Origin: Hujiaoplasma nucleasis
Lineage (GTDB): Bacteria > Bacillota_I > Bacilli_A > Izemoplasmatales > Hujiaoplasmataceae
Assembly (NCBI RefSeq): GCF_013745115.1
Contig: NZ_CP051151.1
Location: 992,001-1,056,000, forward strand
Reading direction: 5' to 3'
DNA: 64,000 nucleotides
A model generated the notes under the pieces. That model saw nothing but the letters and a program-made list of their open reading frames with translations, made no database searches and had not been told where the DNA came from. The first letter of the stretch is position 1. Each line of letters opens with the position of its first letter. Both the position numbers and the translations under genes were made by a program. Of this stretch, positions 7,921 to 15,363 are shown piece by piece.

Positions 7921-8748
7921 CTACTCCTTCCTAAAATTTATAATATTTTGATGCATGTGATTTATCTTAAATGCATATGGGTATCCAAATGGGAATAAAG
8001 GCTTATGATCCTGTAATAAGGCAATTGTTCCTACAAAAGTGTATCCTATTTCTTGCATAGCTCTAACAACATCACCTTGTACAAATACCTCTTTTTTATC
8101 TACAGTAAAATCACTAATGATTATGCTACAATATGCTCCGGTTTTTAATTTTTTAAAAGCCTTTTCCATGATTTTCTTAAACAGTTCAATAAAATCCTCA
8201 TAATATTCTTGGTTTCCTAAATCATTGTCCTTTTCCGAATAATACTCTACACCTTGTCTTGAACCGTTACGATATCCTCTAGAAGACCTATCATCTCTTA
8301 ATCCCTTTGATTTGTTTTGTAAAATATTGTGATAGGGTGGAGAAGTTATAAGATAGTCAAACTCATCAACTTCATCAATCTTGATCAACGAATCTCCAAC
8401 CATATAAACATAGTCATCGTTTTCTATCATCTCTAAATCATCAAATCTGCTTTGTGCTAATGTTTTGTACTCCGGGTTCAAGTCTATACCAATTGATTTT
8501 CTATTTGATAAAAAGGATGCAATTGCTGTTGTTCCTGATCCCATAAACGGATCAAAAACTACCATCTCTTTTTTAGTAAACATCTCGATAAATTTTTGCA
8601 CATCTTTTACTAAGAATGGTGCAGGATGATCATATGCAGGTTTATCTAGTTTTGATTTTTCAGAAAAAACAAAACTTTTGGTTCTTAATAACCAATCTTT
8701 CCCAGTTAAGTTGTTTAATTTGTTTCTTGGATCATATCTACCACCCAT
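7921..8748 (-). CDS. DNA methyltransferase (N4-cytosine/N6-adenine type)
   Basis: The 275-aa enzyme has HPAPF at about residue 41, the SAM-binding DPFMGSGTT at 66-74 and the catalytic TSPPY at 135-139. TSPPY is the form common in N4-cytosine methyltransferases, though some N6-adenine enzymes share it. The SAM motif precedes the catalytic motif. The ATG has AAGGAGTG directly upstream. It lies between the larger methyltransferase and the HNH nuclease in a tight operon and probably methylates one strand of the recognition site. Confidence 0.9.
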   Translation of the reverse strand: MGGRYDPRNKLNNLTGKDWLLRTKSFVFSEKSKLDKPAYDHPAPFLVKDVQKFIEMFTKKEMVVFDPFMGSGTTAIASFLSNRKSIGIDLNPEYKTLAQSRFDDLEMIENDDYVYMVGDSLIKIDEVDEFDYLITSPPYHNILQNKSKGLRDDRSSRGYRNGSRQGVEYYSEKDNDLGNQEYYEDFIELFKKIMEKAFKKLKTGAYCSIIISDFTVDKKEVFVQGDVVRAMQEIGYTFVGTIALLQDHKPLFPFGYPYAFKINHMHQNIINFRKE

Positions 8749-8752
8749 GTTA

Positions 8753-10594
8753 TCACTCCTTGATCTTGTTGTTTATTAATTTTTTTAGAAAAACTACATC
8801 GGGTGTCATACCATTGGGAAATTTCATAAACACTTTTTTGTATATATAATTTTTCTTAATTTTCTCATTTTCTTTTATAAGTTTATTAACAAATATTTTT
8901 ACTCTATTACTCAAAGTCTTGCTATTATTTGAATCAAAATCCATACCAGCTAGCCACCATTTACCATCAATTAATATAAATTTACTTCCTAAATAATGAT
9001 CGAGCACTGTTTTAATCTTTGCATCAAAATTATTTAAATTATAATGTTTCTCAGAAAACACAACCAGTAAAGCATTAAATAATATTTGAAAATGTGTTGG
9101 TTCAAACCTCTTTTTTATAAGTTCTTCAGTTGTATTGACTATTATTTCTTCTAAATCCTTCTTATCCATTTTTGTTGAAGTTTGTGTTTCGGATTTTACA
9201 CACCTAATATAAAAATCGGAGCTTGAAGTTCCGTAAGGATCCTTCACATTAGATTCACCACTTCTTTTATTCTGCTGATGAATTACTTTTTCAATTTCAA
9301 ATCCACTATTTACAATACTTCTCAAAAACGCATTCCAAATTTGCAGATTTTTATTATGAAAAGTGAACACTAATTTCCCATTATCTTTTAGTACAGTTCT
9401 TAAATTTGTCAATCCTCTAGTAAGATCTTGTTCAAATCTGTTGACATCGTTATCATTCTTTACAGTAATTTCTTTCTCGAACTCCGCCTTATATTTTGAG
9501 TCAAATTTCTCTAACCAAACCAGCCAAATATAACTTAAATCTAAATATTTCACCAACCCTCCATACGGTGGATCAGTTAGTATAAAGTCAACTGATTTTG
9601 CAGGTAGAATATCTGCTAAAGTGTTTATATCTTGAATTCCATATACTATATCAGCATCATCAAAGGAAAATACATCATTTCTTGATAAAAATTTGCTTTT
9701 TGGTATTTTCCCAATATATTTCTGTACACTACTTAGTGAGCTAGAAACAGATTGTTTACCTTTGCAACTACTTTCAAACAAAAGTAGAGGATTCATCTCC
9801 ATTTGCTTTTTAGGAAGCATGTATGCAGATCTTCCCCAACTAGTTGAAAATGGTCTGTTTGATGCTTTTGACCTGGGAATACACATTTTTGATGCTAAAT
9901 GAACTGTTTGAATAAATCCGAACAATAAATGTTTTTGGACGGATTTATCATTCACTTTAAGTATTAGTTCATATATTAACGAAAGAACATATATGTTTCT
10001 TTTTGTCCATAATGAACTTACCTTATTCTCAGTTAATTTTCTAAATGAGTTTGAAATTTCAATATGCTTTGGGAACTCTATTTTTTTTATCCAGTCACTT
10101 ATTTTCTGTTCAAAATCGAAATCAATATAATCCAAATCTTCTGGTAAACCCAATTTTCTTGACTTATGATTCTTCCCAAAATATCCAATTTCGTAAATTT
10201 TCCCATTATTCCATTTAACATGTTGAATGATATACTCATTTCTATCTGAATTATAGTTGTATAATTTTTGATAATTTATATTTGCTGAAACTTTTTGAAT
10301 AATATTTTCAAGAGCAAGTTCAAAACTTTTTTTCTTGAATGGAGTTGTAAATACGTCAATTAAAAAAGAGGTTAGTGGGTTTATGTCAAATGCAACTGCC
10401 CTCTTACCTGCTTTTACAGCTTCTAATGCACTCATAGCACTTCCTGAAAACGGGTCCAAGTAAATACCCTCTACACCAGTATAATTCTTGATGTACTCGT
10501 GCCATATGTTGTGAGGTTTTTTTCCCCAATATTTCATTGCAGTATATAATGGCGGTCTCGTATCTTCTACCAAGGCATAGTTAATGTTCTTCAT
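8753..10594 (-). CDS. Large DNA methyltransferase of the restriction-modification operon
   Basis: The 613-aa enzyme carries a SAM-binding DPFSGSAMSALEA at about residue 47 and a catalytic LTDPPYGG at about residue 341. The roughly 290 residues between would hold target recognition, an alpha-like order with a long insert. The N-terminal YTAMKYWGKKPHNIWHEYI is typical of this large methylase group. DPPY suggests adenine-N6 methylation, not proven. About 170 residues follow the methylase core and could be a further specificity region. It is the first gene of the operon, downstream of a near-consensus promoter, so methylation would be expressed before restriction. Confidence 0.87.
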   Translation of the reverse strand: MKNINYALVEDTRPPLYTAMKYWGKKPHNIWHEYIKNYTGVEGIYLDPFSGSAMSALEAVKAGKRAVAFDINPLTSFLIDVFTTPFKKKSFELALENIIQKVSANINYQKLYNYNSDRNEYIIQHVKWNNGKIYEIGYFGKNHKSRKLGLPEDLDYIDFDFEQKISDWIKKIEFPKHIEISNSFRKLTENKVSSLWTKRNIYVLSLIYELILKVNDKSVQKHLLFGFIQTVHLASKMCIPRSKASNRPFSTSWGRSAYMLPKKQMEMNPLLLFESSCKGKQSVSSSLSSVQKYIGKIPKSKFLSRNDVFSFDDADIVYGIQDINTLADILPAKSVDFILTDPPYGGLVKYLDLSYIWLVWLEKFDSKYKAEFEKEITVKNDNDVNRFEQDLTRGLTNLRTVLKDNGKLVFTFHNKNLQIWNAFLRSIVNSGFEIEKVIHQQNKRSGESNVKDPYGTSSSDFYIRCVKSETQTSTKMDKKDLEEIIVNTTEELIKKRFEPTHFQILFNALLVVFSEKHYNLNNFDAKIKTVLDHYLGSKFILIDGKWWLAGMDFDSNNSKTLSNRVKIFVNKLIKENEKIKKNYIYKKVFMKFPNGMTPDVVFLKKLINNKIKE

Positions 10595-10633
10595 ATTATC
10601 TCATCCTATTTTCTGTCTCAATCATCAAGATTT

Positions 10634-10662
10634 ATTATAGCATAATCTAGGGTGACTATCAA
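10634..10662 (-). promoter_or_regulatory. Strong promoter of the restriction-modification operon
   Basis: On the minus strand TTGATA, a 17-nt spacer and TATAAT with an upstream TG (extended -10) lie about 40 nt before the ATG of the first methyltransferase. This gives the operon expression independent of the phage genes upstream. Confidence 0.75.
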
Positions 10663-10683
10663 TTGAATGATTATTAAATCAAA

Positions 10684-11094
10684 CTACTTAGTGTAATCCT
10701 CTATTTGATTTATTAATTGATAAAAACGACTTCTAGAAAGTTTCATCTGTTTTGCTATTTCTTTCCTAGACATGTTGGTCTCAATCAAAGATGTAAGAAT
10801 GTGATATTGTTTGTTATTTAAAGAGTTTTTGAAATTATTGTATCTTTCTATTATAGATTTGCATCTCTCTATGTTTTTATTCACTTTTTCTATCTTATCA
10901 ATAACATATAACAAATTATTCTCTACATTGTTCTTGCTAGTTCCTGAACCTACATGGTCATATGTAACTGCATTATACCCAACTAGTCTCGATTCATAAA
11001 ACTTGAGTTTTTCTTCTAACTCTTCTTTATGTCTGTAGGCTTTTTTTATATCATCGATCCACTTGTAAAAATCCGTTTTTGAACCATTCTTCAA
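10684..11094 (-). CDS. Phage HTH regulator (DUF1492/RinA-like)
   Basis: The 136-aa protein has a long N-terminal coiled coil (KKAYRHKEELEEKLKFYESR; IDKIEKVNKNIERCKSIIERY) and a C-terminal sigma-4-like helix-turn-helix (NMSRKEIAKQMKLSRSRFYQLINQIE). That layout fits phage late-gene regulators of the DUF1492/RinA/ArpU kind; exact family membership is inferred. The start is TTG at 11094, with AAAGGAGG eight nt upstream, and it overlaps the replication gene by 44 nt. In phages these genes lie between replication and packaging modules, as here, apart from the inserted restriction operon. Confidence 0.65.
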   Translation of the reverse strand: MKNGSKTDFYKWIDDIKKAYRHKEELEEKLKFYESRLVGYNAVTYDHVGSGTSKNNVENNLLYVIDKIEKVNKNIERCKSIIERYNNFKNSLNNKQYHILTSLIETNMSRKEIAKQMKLSRSRFYQLINQIEDYTK

Positions 11095-11944
11095 ACTTGA
11101 TGCCTCCTTTATCTTCTAGCTTCTTAAACCGTTCTAAATTCGTTATAAGCGATACTTTCATAAAACTATATTTATCATCAATAGGTGGTGTTGGATTCTT
11201 AGCATATGAAATTAAATAGTTCACACCACTTAATACATTCTCATATCCATAATCCAAGATTGCTGTTTCAAATAAGATATTATATTTCATGATATTCGCA
11301 TCTACTTCTGAAATGTATTTACGATCAATAATTAATTGAGTTAAAAAGTGCATTTTGGGGTACCCATAAATGCTTTTATCTTTTTTTATCAATATATCCC
11401 TTTTACTTTTTCTTTTTCTTTGTGTATTATTGTCAACATTTACCGAGTTTTTGCTTACATTAACCGAGTTATTGTTAACATTAACTTGTTTCTTTTGTTT
11501 TTTATCCTTCTTTTTATCCATACTTAAAAGGATTCCAAGCTTCTCCATGGTTTTGGAATCTAGTAACCAATATTTACTGATGTCTACTTCTTTACGTCTC
11601 TTGGCTGCGAATATGAACTGCTCCTGGATTTTTGGTGATGTGATCACACCCTCTTCAAATAAGTCTTTATCAAACAACCCAAGATTGACACATGCTCTTA
11701 CAGCTAGTTCAATTTCCGTTCGTTCAACCCACTTTGGTCCTAACACTTTATGAAGTTTGTTGATCAGTTTTTTCTCTGACAACTCCAGGCAATATCCATT
11801 CGCATAAATGAGCATCAAAATTCTAATATAAATATGTTGCGCCATTGGTCCGTAATCGTAATGTAGATCATCAAGCTTTTCATCCTCAAAAGCACGGACT
11901 GCCAGAGGGAAGTAATCCAACCCTCTTTTTATTGGTCTAGCCAT
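11051..11944 (-). CDS. DUF4373 (Lin1244/Lin1753-like) replication-module protein
   Basis: The N-terminal 115 residues (MARPIKRGLDYFPLAVRAF, LHYDYGPMAQHIYIRILMLIYANGYCLE, RACVNLGLFDKDLFEEGVITS) match the DUF4373 winged-helix region found in phage DnaD-like replication proteins. A basic, Asn/Val-rich linker follows, containing three imperfect 7-residue repeats (VNVNNNS, VNVSKNS, VNVDNNT). The C-terminal part ending FKNGFLQVDR is helical. It probably opens or marks the element's replication origin. The ATG has GAGGT upstream. The linker repeats reflect three 21-bp DNA repeats that could be initiator sites. Confidence 0.75.
   Translation of the reverse strand: MARPIKRGLDYFPLAVRAFEDEKLDDLHYDYGPMAQHIYIRILMLIYANGYCLELSEKKLINKLHKVLGPKWVERTEIELAVRACVNLGLFDKDLFEEGVITSPKIQEQFIFAAKRRKEVDISKYWLLDSKTMEKLGILLSMDKKKDKKQKKQVNVNNNSVNVSKNSVNVDNNTQRKRKSKRDILIKKDKSIYGYPKMHFLTQLIIDRKYISEVDANIMKYNILFETAILDYGYENVLSGVNYLISYAKNPTPPIDDKYSFMKVSLITNLERFKKLEDKGGIKFEEWFKNGFLQVDR
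11423..11485. repeat. Three 21-bp direct repeats inside the replication gene
   Basis: Three adjoining 21-bp units at 11423-11443, 11444-11464 and 11465-11485. The last two read CGAGTT, then TTG, then ACATTAAC; the first is more diverged. Phage initiator genes often carry origin iterons in their own coding sequence, so this is a candidate replication origin. Confidence 0.5.
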
Positions 11945-11973
11945 GCTTTTACCTCTTCATTTTGAGTATAGCA

Positions 11974-12045
11974 AATAATGCTTGTATAATGCTTTAGATA
12001 TCTGTTTCACTTTTCTAAGGTGCATTCACAAGCATTATTCCTATT
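11974..12045. promoter_or_regulatory. Inverted repeat and second copy of the 24-nt motif
   Basis: AATAATGCTTGT at 11974-11985 is exactly inverted as ACAAGCATTATT at 12028-12039, and similarity extends a few bases further inward. The right arm lies in the 24-nt motif (12022-12045) shared with 6370-6393. The pair sits upstream of the minus-strand replication gene, whose start is at 11944, suggesting an operator. A shorter GCATTCACAAG copy occurs at 15029. Confidence 0.55.
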
Positions 12046-12055
12046 GTATGTATTT

Positions 12056-12253
12056 TTATTTCTTTAAGATTCTTTCGTTTGAATTTCTATCAATAAATGC
12101 ATCTAGGCTTAGTTTTGATATGCGCCATTGGTTACTCATACGAAATCCTTTTAATTCATTTTTCTTTAATAATTTTAATACTGTTTGTGGTGATACTTTT
12201 AATACTTTTGCTATTTCTGGTACTGTGTAAAAATCTCTTGTTTCATCTCTCAT
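12056..12253 (-). CDS. Excisionase-like helix-turn-helix protein
   Basis: The 65-aa protein is a single MerR/excisionase-type DNA-binding domain (HTH_17): FYTVPEIAKVLKVSPQTVLKLLKKNELKGFRMSNQWRIS followed by LDAFIDR. Small proteins of this kind act as recombination directionality factors or regulators. Its start overlaps the end of the antirepressor gene by 11 nt, so the two are co-translated. Being one gene away from the tyrosine integrase, it is a reasonable candidate partner for it, though this is inference. Confidence 0.8.
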   Translation of the reverse strand: MRDETRDFYTVPEIAKVLKVSPQTVLKLLKKNELKGFRMSNQWRISKLSLDAFIDRNSNERILKK

Positions 12254-12980
12254 GGTTTTTTGTTTTATACTCCTTTAGTATTTTTTCTATTAATGCTATG
12301 CCTTTTTTATAAACGTATGTTCTTTGCGAACTGACAACGTTTCCTGCAACAATAACTGTAGCATCTACAACTCTAAAATATCTTTTGTCACAGAACTCTT
12401 GATAGGGTTGATTGGTTTCATCTAATATATTCATTGTTCTTAAAATTTTAAATAAGTTGGTATTCCCTATACCTGGATATTTAATGATTTTTGAAACTCT
12501 GTCTAGGTCAACACAATTTTTTGATCCAAGTAGTTCGTTGATATATCTGACTTTAGGTTTTAACATATTCATGTCTGTTTCTAGTACAGTGTTTCTTATT
12601 TTTAAATGCTTGTTTTCTTCGATGAGTTTAATTATTTTTTCACCATCTTCATATTCATCTATGCTATAGTCTAGTGAGTTTAGTAATTTTGGTAGAATGG
12701 TGGCATAAAACCAATCATTTATTTCATCAATTTCAGGTTTCTTTGATTTATAGATAAACTTACTTAAATGCTTAATTTTTACGAACAATCTTACTTTTAT
12801 TTTGCTTTTTTCTTTTATTTCTATACGCTTTAGGTCTGAATCAGGAATACCTGTCCTACTTGTTTGTGAATTGGCTATACCTAGTGTTCTAGAAATATCT
12901 ACTAGACACAAGTACGGCTTTTTATTTACAACTGCAGCTCTTATTGTTCCATATTCTGCATTTTTAAATGTTCTAATCAT
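12243..12980 (-). CDS. BRO-N / KilAC-like phage antirepressor
   Basis: The 245-aa product starts with a BRO-type N-terminal domain (MIRTFKNAEYGTIRAAVVNKKPYLCLVDISRTLGI) and ends with a KilAC-like region (RVSKIIKYPGIGNTNLFKILRTMNIL, then PYQEFCDKRYFRVVD and the closing KKGIALIEKILKEY), with a helical linker between. Such proteins antagonise phage repressors. I use the ATG at 12980; a GGAGG lies 15 nt upstream, further than usual, and the open frame extends to a GTG at 13055 inside the integrase gene. It is immediately downstream of the integrase on the minus strand. Confidence 0.8.
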   Translation of the reverse strand: MIRTFKNAEYGTIRAAVVNKKPYLCLVDISRTLGIANSQTSRTGIPDSDLKRIEIKEKSKIKVRLFVKIKHLSKFIYKSKKPEIDEINDWFYATILPKLLNSLDYSIDEYEDGEKIIKLIEENKHLKIRNTVLETDMNMLKPKVRYINELLGSKNCVDLDRVSKIIKYPGIGNTNLFKILRTMNILDETNQPYQEFCDKRYFRVVDATVIVAGNVVSSQRTYVYKKGIALIEKILKEYKTKNHER

Positions 12981-13026
12981 GACTTGAATTTTAATCCTCC
13001 GAGTAATTTTTTTGTTGTCTTTTTTG

Positions 13027-13962
13027 TTAGGTAAGCCCTTTAAGTAAGTCGTCACCTATGATTTCTTCATATTTTTCTTTGCGCCTATTTATTTTGTGTA
13101 AATAGATTTTGGTAGTGTTTGTGTTTTTGTGTCTGAGCATATGTTGAGCACTATATAAATCAGCACCCTTTTCCATTGCTAGAGTCGCCGCTGTATGACG
13201 CAGGCTGTGAGCTGTAAATTTTTTACTATCAATATTAATTCCAAGTAGATATTTTTTAACTATTTTACTGATTGATCTAGTTTTTAATCTAATTTCTTTA
13301 TATGTGCTTCCATGGTTAATAAACAAGGGTTTATGTTCATCTGAACGCATCATTAAATATGTTTCAATTAGTTTATATACTAGGGGTGAAAGTTTGTTAT
13401 AGGAGTCTTTTTCATCTCTACCTTTACCCATAACATATAGCACATGAGAATCACCAATGAAGTGAATATCTGAGACATCTGCTCTTTCTATTTCAATCGT
13501 TCTAAATCCTGTTGAAATCATTAATGCAATCATTGTAAAGTTTCTATATTCGATAATGCCTTTAGATGATTCTTTTTTAGCATATTCTAAGAGTTGTCTT
13601 GCTTGTTTTTCACTTAATGATTCACGCTTGAATGTATTTTCTATTCTTGGACCCTTTATATTGATTGCGATATTGTCTCCTTTGCCTTCAGCGTATAGCC
13701 AGGCATAAAACAATCTAACAACGACAATATATTTTTGAACAGTATTAGCACTATGGTCTTTTATCAAAGTATCACGATATTGTTTAACATCATCTCGAAT
13801 TGGTGGTTCAGTTAAATGTTCAACATATTCTACATACCTAAGCAATATCCTTCTATAGCTTTCTTTTGTAATTGGTTTAACATCGTGATACTTTATAAAT
13901 TCAAGTACCTGTTCTTTTAGTTTTTGACTATGCATTAAAGTTAAATTTATTGGCTTTATCAT
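13027..13962 (-). CDS. Tyrosine recombinase/integrase
   Basis: The 311-aa protein has the two-domain XerC/D layout: an N-terminal SAM-like core-binding domain (ITKESYRRILLRYVEYVEHL, TVQKYIVVVRLFYAWLY) and a C-terminal catalytic domain with Arg in STGFRTIEIE, HSLRHTAATLA (His-x-x-Arg), HMLRHKNTNTT and the nucleophile region TTKIYLHKI. It probably integrates or excises the element, or resolves its dimers. It overlaps the 3' end of the XRE gene; starts at 13962 (ATG), 13935 (ATG) and 13971 (TTG) are all possible and none has a strong ribosome site. Having this plus two serine recombinases in one element is notable. Confidence 0.88.
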   Translation of the reverse strand: MIKPINLTLMHSQKLKEQVLEFIKYHDVKPITKESYRRILLRYVEYVEHLTEPPIRDDVKQYRDTLIKDHSANTVQKYIVVVRLFYAWLYAEGKGDNIAINIKGPRIENTFKRESLSEKQARQLLEYAKKESSKGIIEYRNFTMIALMISTGFRTIEIERADVSDIHFIGDSHVLYVMGKGRDEKDSYNKLSPLVYKLIETYLMMRSDEHKPLFINHGSTYKEIRLKTRSISKIVKKYLLGINIDSKKFTAHSLRHTAATLAMEKGADLYSAQHMLRHKNTNTTKIYLHKINRRKEKYEEIIGDDLLKGLT

Positions 13963-14212
13963 AGGACTCAATATATGCTTTTTCAGATTCTATTAGATTG
14001 CATATATCAACTTCTAAAGCCTGAGCCATTTTAAGTAACATTCTAACGGATAACTTACAGCCTTTCTCACCGTTTTCAATTTGAGCGTAGTAATGATAAC
14101 TAATACCTATTTTATCTGAAACATCCTCTCCAGTTACTTTTAACTTATCTCTTTGCACTTTTAAATATTCTCTGTGAAGTTTCACTTTTTTATAAACTAT
14201 CTTCTCTTTCAT
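13928..14212 (-). CDS. XRE-family transcriptional regulator
   Basis: The 94-aa protein is a Cro/CI-type helix-turn-helix: LKVTGEDVSDKIGISYHYYAQIENGEKGCKLSVRMLLKMAQALEVD, followed by a short tail. A very strong GGAGGAGGAG site precedes the ATG. It heads the leftward gene cluster and overlaps the integrase gene, so it likely controls integrase and antirepressor expression. It faces the second XRE gene across a 206-nt AT-rich gap with a candidate operator. Confidence 0.82.
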   Translation of the reverse strand: MKEKIVYKKVKLHREYLKVQRDKLKVTGEDVSDKIGISYHYYAQIENGEKGCKLSVRMLLKMAQALEVDICNLIESEKAYIESYDKANKFNFNA

Positions 14213-14375
14213 TTTTCTCCTCCTCCTTTTAAAATTTGCTGTAATATTATTGTATATGGAAAGATATATCTTGAAAATAACTTATATGAACAAAATTTAA
14301 AACGAAACAAATTGTATTGCTTTTTTCTTATATATTATGATATTATTATGATAATTATTTGAAAAAATAAAACTA

Positions 14376-14392
14376 GGCAACAATCTGTTGTC
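14376..14392. promoter_or_regulatory. Candidate operator between divergent XRE genes
   Basis: The sequence GGCAACAATCTGTTGTC has CAACA/TGTTG arms around ATC, the size and symmetry of a CI/Cro-type operator. It lies 27 nt before the start of the plus-strand regulator in the divergent 14213-14418 gap, the element's likely genetic switch. Confidence 0.5.
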
Positions 14393-14418
14393 AATTATGA
14401 TTATTCTCGGAGGAATAC

Positions 14419-15018
14419 ATGTCAGCTGACCATTTATGTGATAATTCAAATCAATTATTTATTGGAGAAAACTTAGAAAAGCTACGCAAGTCATACAAAC
14501 TTAAAATGACCGAAGTTGCGGACGTCATAGGAAAAACGAGACAAGGTTACAGAAATTATGAAAAAGGTCTGAGAGATATTAGCATTCAAGATTTAATAAC
14601 ACTGAGTGGTTTTTATAATGTGTCACTTGATGTCCTAGTCGCGAATCCATCATCACTAAAAAGTGATAAGACTCTAGCTTTTAGGTCTTTTGAAACTGTC
14701 GATAATGAGATTCAAGAAATAATGCCAATAACAATATCCACTGTTTTTGATGATGTTATTTGTTATAAAAAAGATAATGAGAACTACTTGTTTTTTTGGA
14801 AGACTAACCTCAATCAAGTAGGCCATGTTATGATATTTGATTATTATGATAAGATATATGTCTCAAAAGTATTTTATAATCACAGTGGTGGTGGCCACTT
14901 CTATATCAATGATGAACCTAAATACTTTAACAAACCAGGATCTGAAAACATCATCTTTAAAGGTGTCCTTATGGCAGACCTTAATAAACGCATGGATATT
15001 CCTTGTTTTTTCGATTAG
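14419..15018 (+). CDS. XRE-family phage repressor-like regulator
   Basis: The 199-aa protein has an N-terminal helix-turn-helix (LRKSYKLKMTEVADVIGKTRQGYRNYEKGLRDISIQDLITLSGFYNVSLDVL, about residues 23-75). The C-terminal domain (from about 95) is beta-rich and ends VLMADLNKRMDIPCFFD. The shape recalls CI-type repressors, but I see no clear LexA/S24 Ser-Lys cleavage pair. CGGAGG precedes the ATG. Divergent from the leftward XRE gene, it is the likely maintenance repressor. It is transcribed toward the recombinases, with a terminator between. Confidence 0.78.
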   Translation: MSADHLCDNSNQLFIGENLEKLRKSYKLKMTEVADVIGKTRQGYRNYEKGLRDISIQDLITLSGFYNVSLDVLVANPSSLKSDKTLAFRSFETVDNEIQEIMPITISTVFDDVICYKKDNENYLFFWKTNLNQVGHVMIFDYYDKIYVSKVFYNHSGGGHFYINDEPKYFNKPGSENIIFKGVLMADLNKRMDIPCFFD

Positions 15019-15111
15019 CACTTTAAGCGCATTCACAAGAAAAAATATTTATGATAGACTACTCGTGGTGGTTTAGACATATTTTGCATAATTAACAGTC
15101 CTTCTTAAGAG

Positions 15112-15139
15112 GAGTCGCTTTCTTAGCGGCTCTTTTTTT
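15112..15139 (+). terminator. Intrinsic terminator after the repressor
   Basis: GAGTCGCT and AGCGGCTC arms (8 bp with one G-T pair, 5-nt loop) are followed by seven T. It separates the repressor from the recombinase operon. Confidence 0.8.
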
Positions 15140-15157
15140 ATTTGAAAGGACATATAA

Positions 15158-15295
15158 ATGGATAACAATATAAAGTTTCAACAACAAGTTTCAATCATTA
15201 ATGAGTTAAAGAAAAGAGCATTGATTACAGATTTTGAGTGGTATCGTTGTATACAAAAGTTAATCGATCATTTTATAGAAAAAAGCAACAAATAG
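15158..15295 (+). CDS. SHOCT-like micro-protein upstream of the recombinases
   Basis: A 45-aa frame (MDNNIKFQQQVSII, then NELKKRALITDFEWYRCIQKLIDHF) is preceded by GAAAGGA at a good distance. The pattern of a short helix, LKK..LIT, an acidic-aromatic E and a second helix resembles SHOCT domains, short oligomerisation or binding modules. It lies 68 nt before the first serine recombinase and is probably co-transcribed. Too short for a firm family call; it could act as an accessory or directionality factor. Confidence 0.55.
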   Translation: MDNNIKFQQQVSIINELKKRALITDFEWYRCIQKLIDHFIEKSNK

Positions 15296-15363
15296 GGTCT
15301 TTAAGACTTGCTATTTATTGCTTTTTGAGTGATATATGGAGTAAGAAAATAAAGGAGGAAAAA

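Noticed and set aside
15238-15363. N-terminal extension of the first serine recombinase frame
   Set aside because: The extension has no ribosome site, overlaps the micro-gene in another frame, and the ATG at 15364 follows AAAGGAGG.
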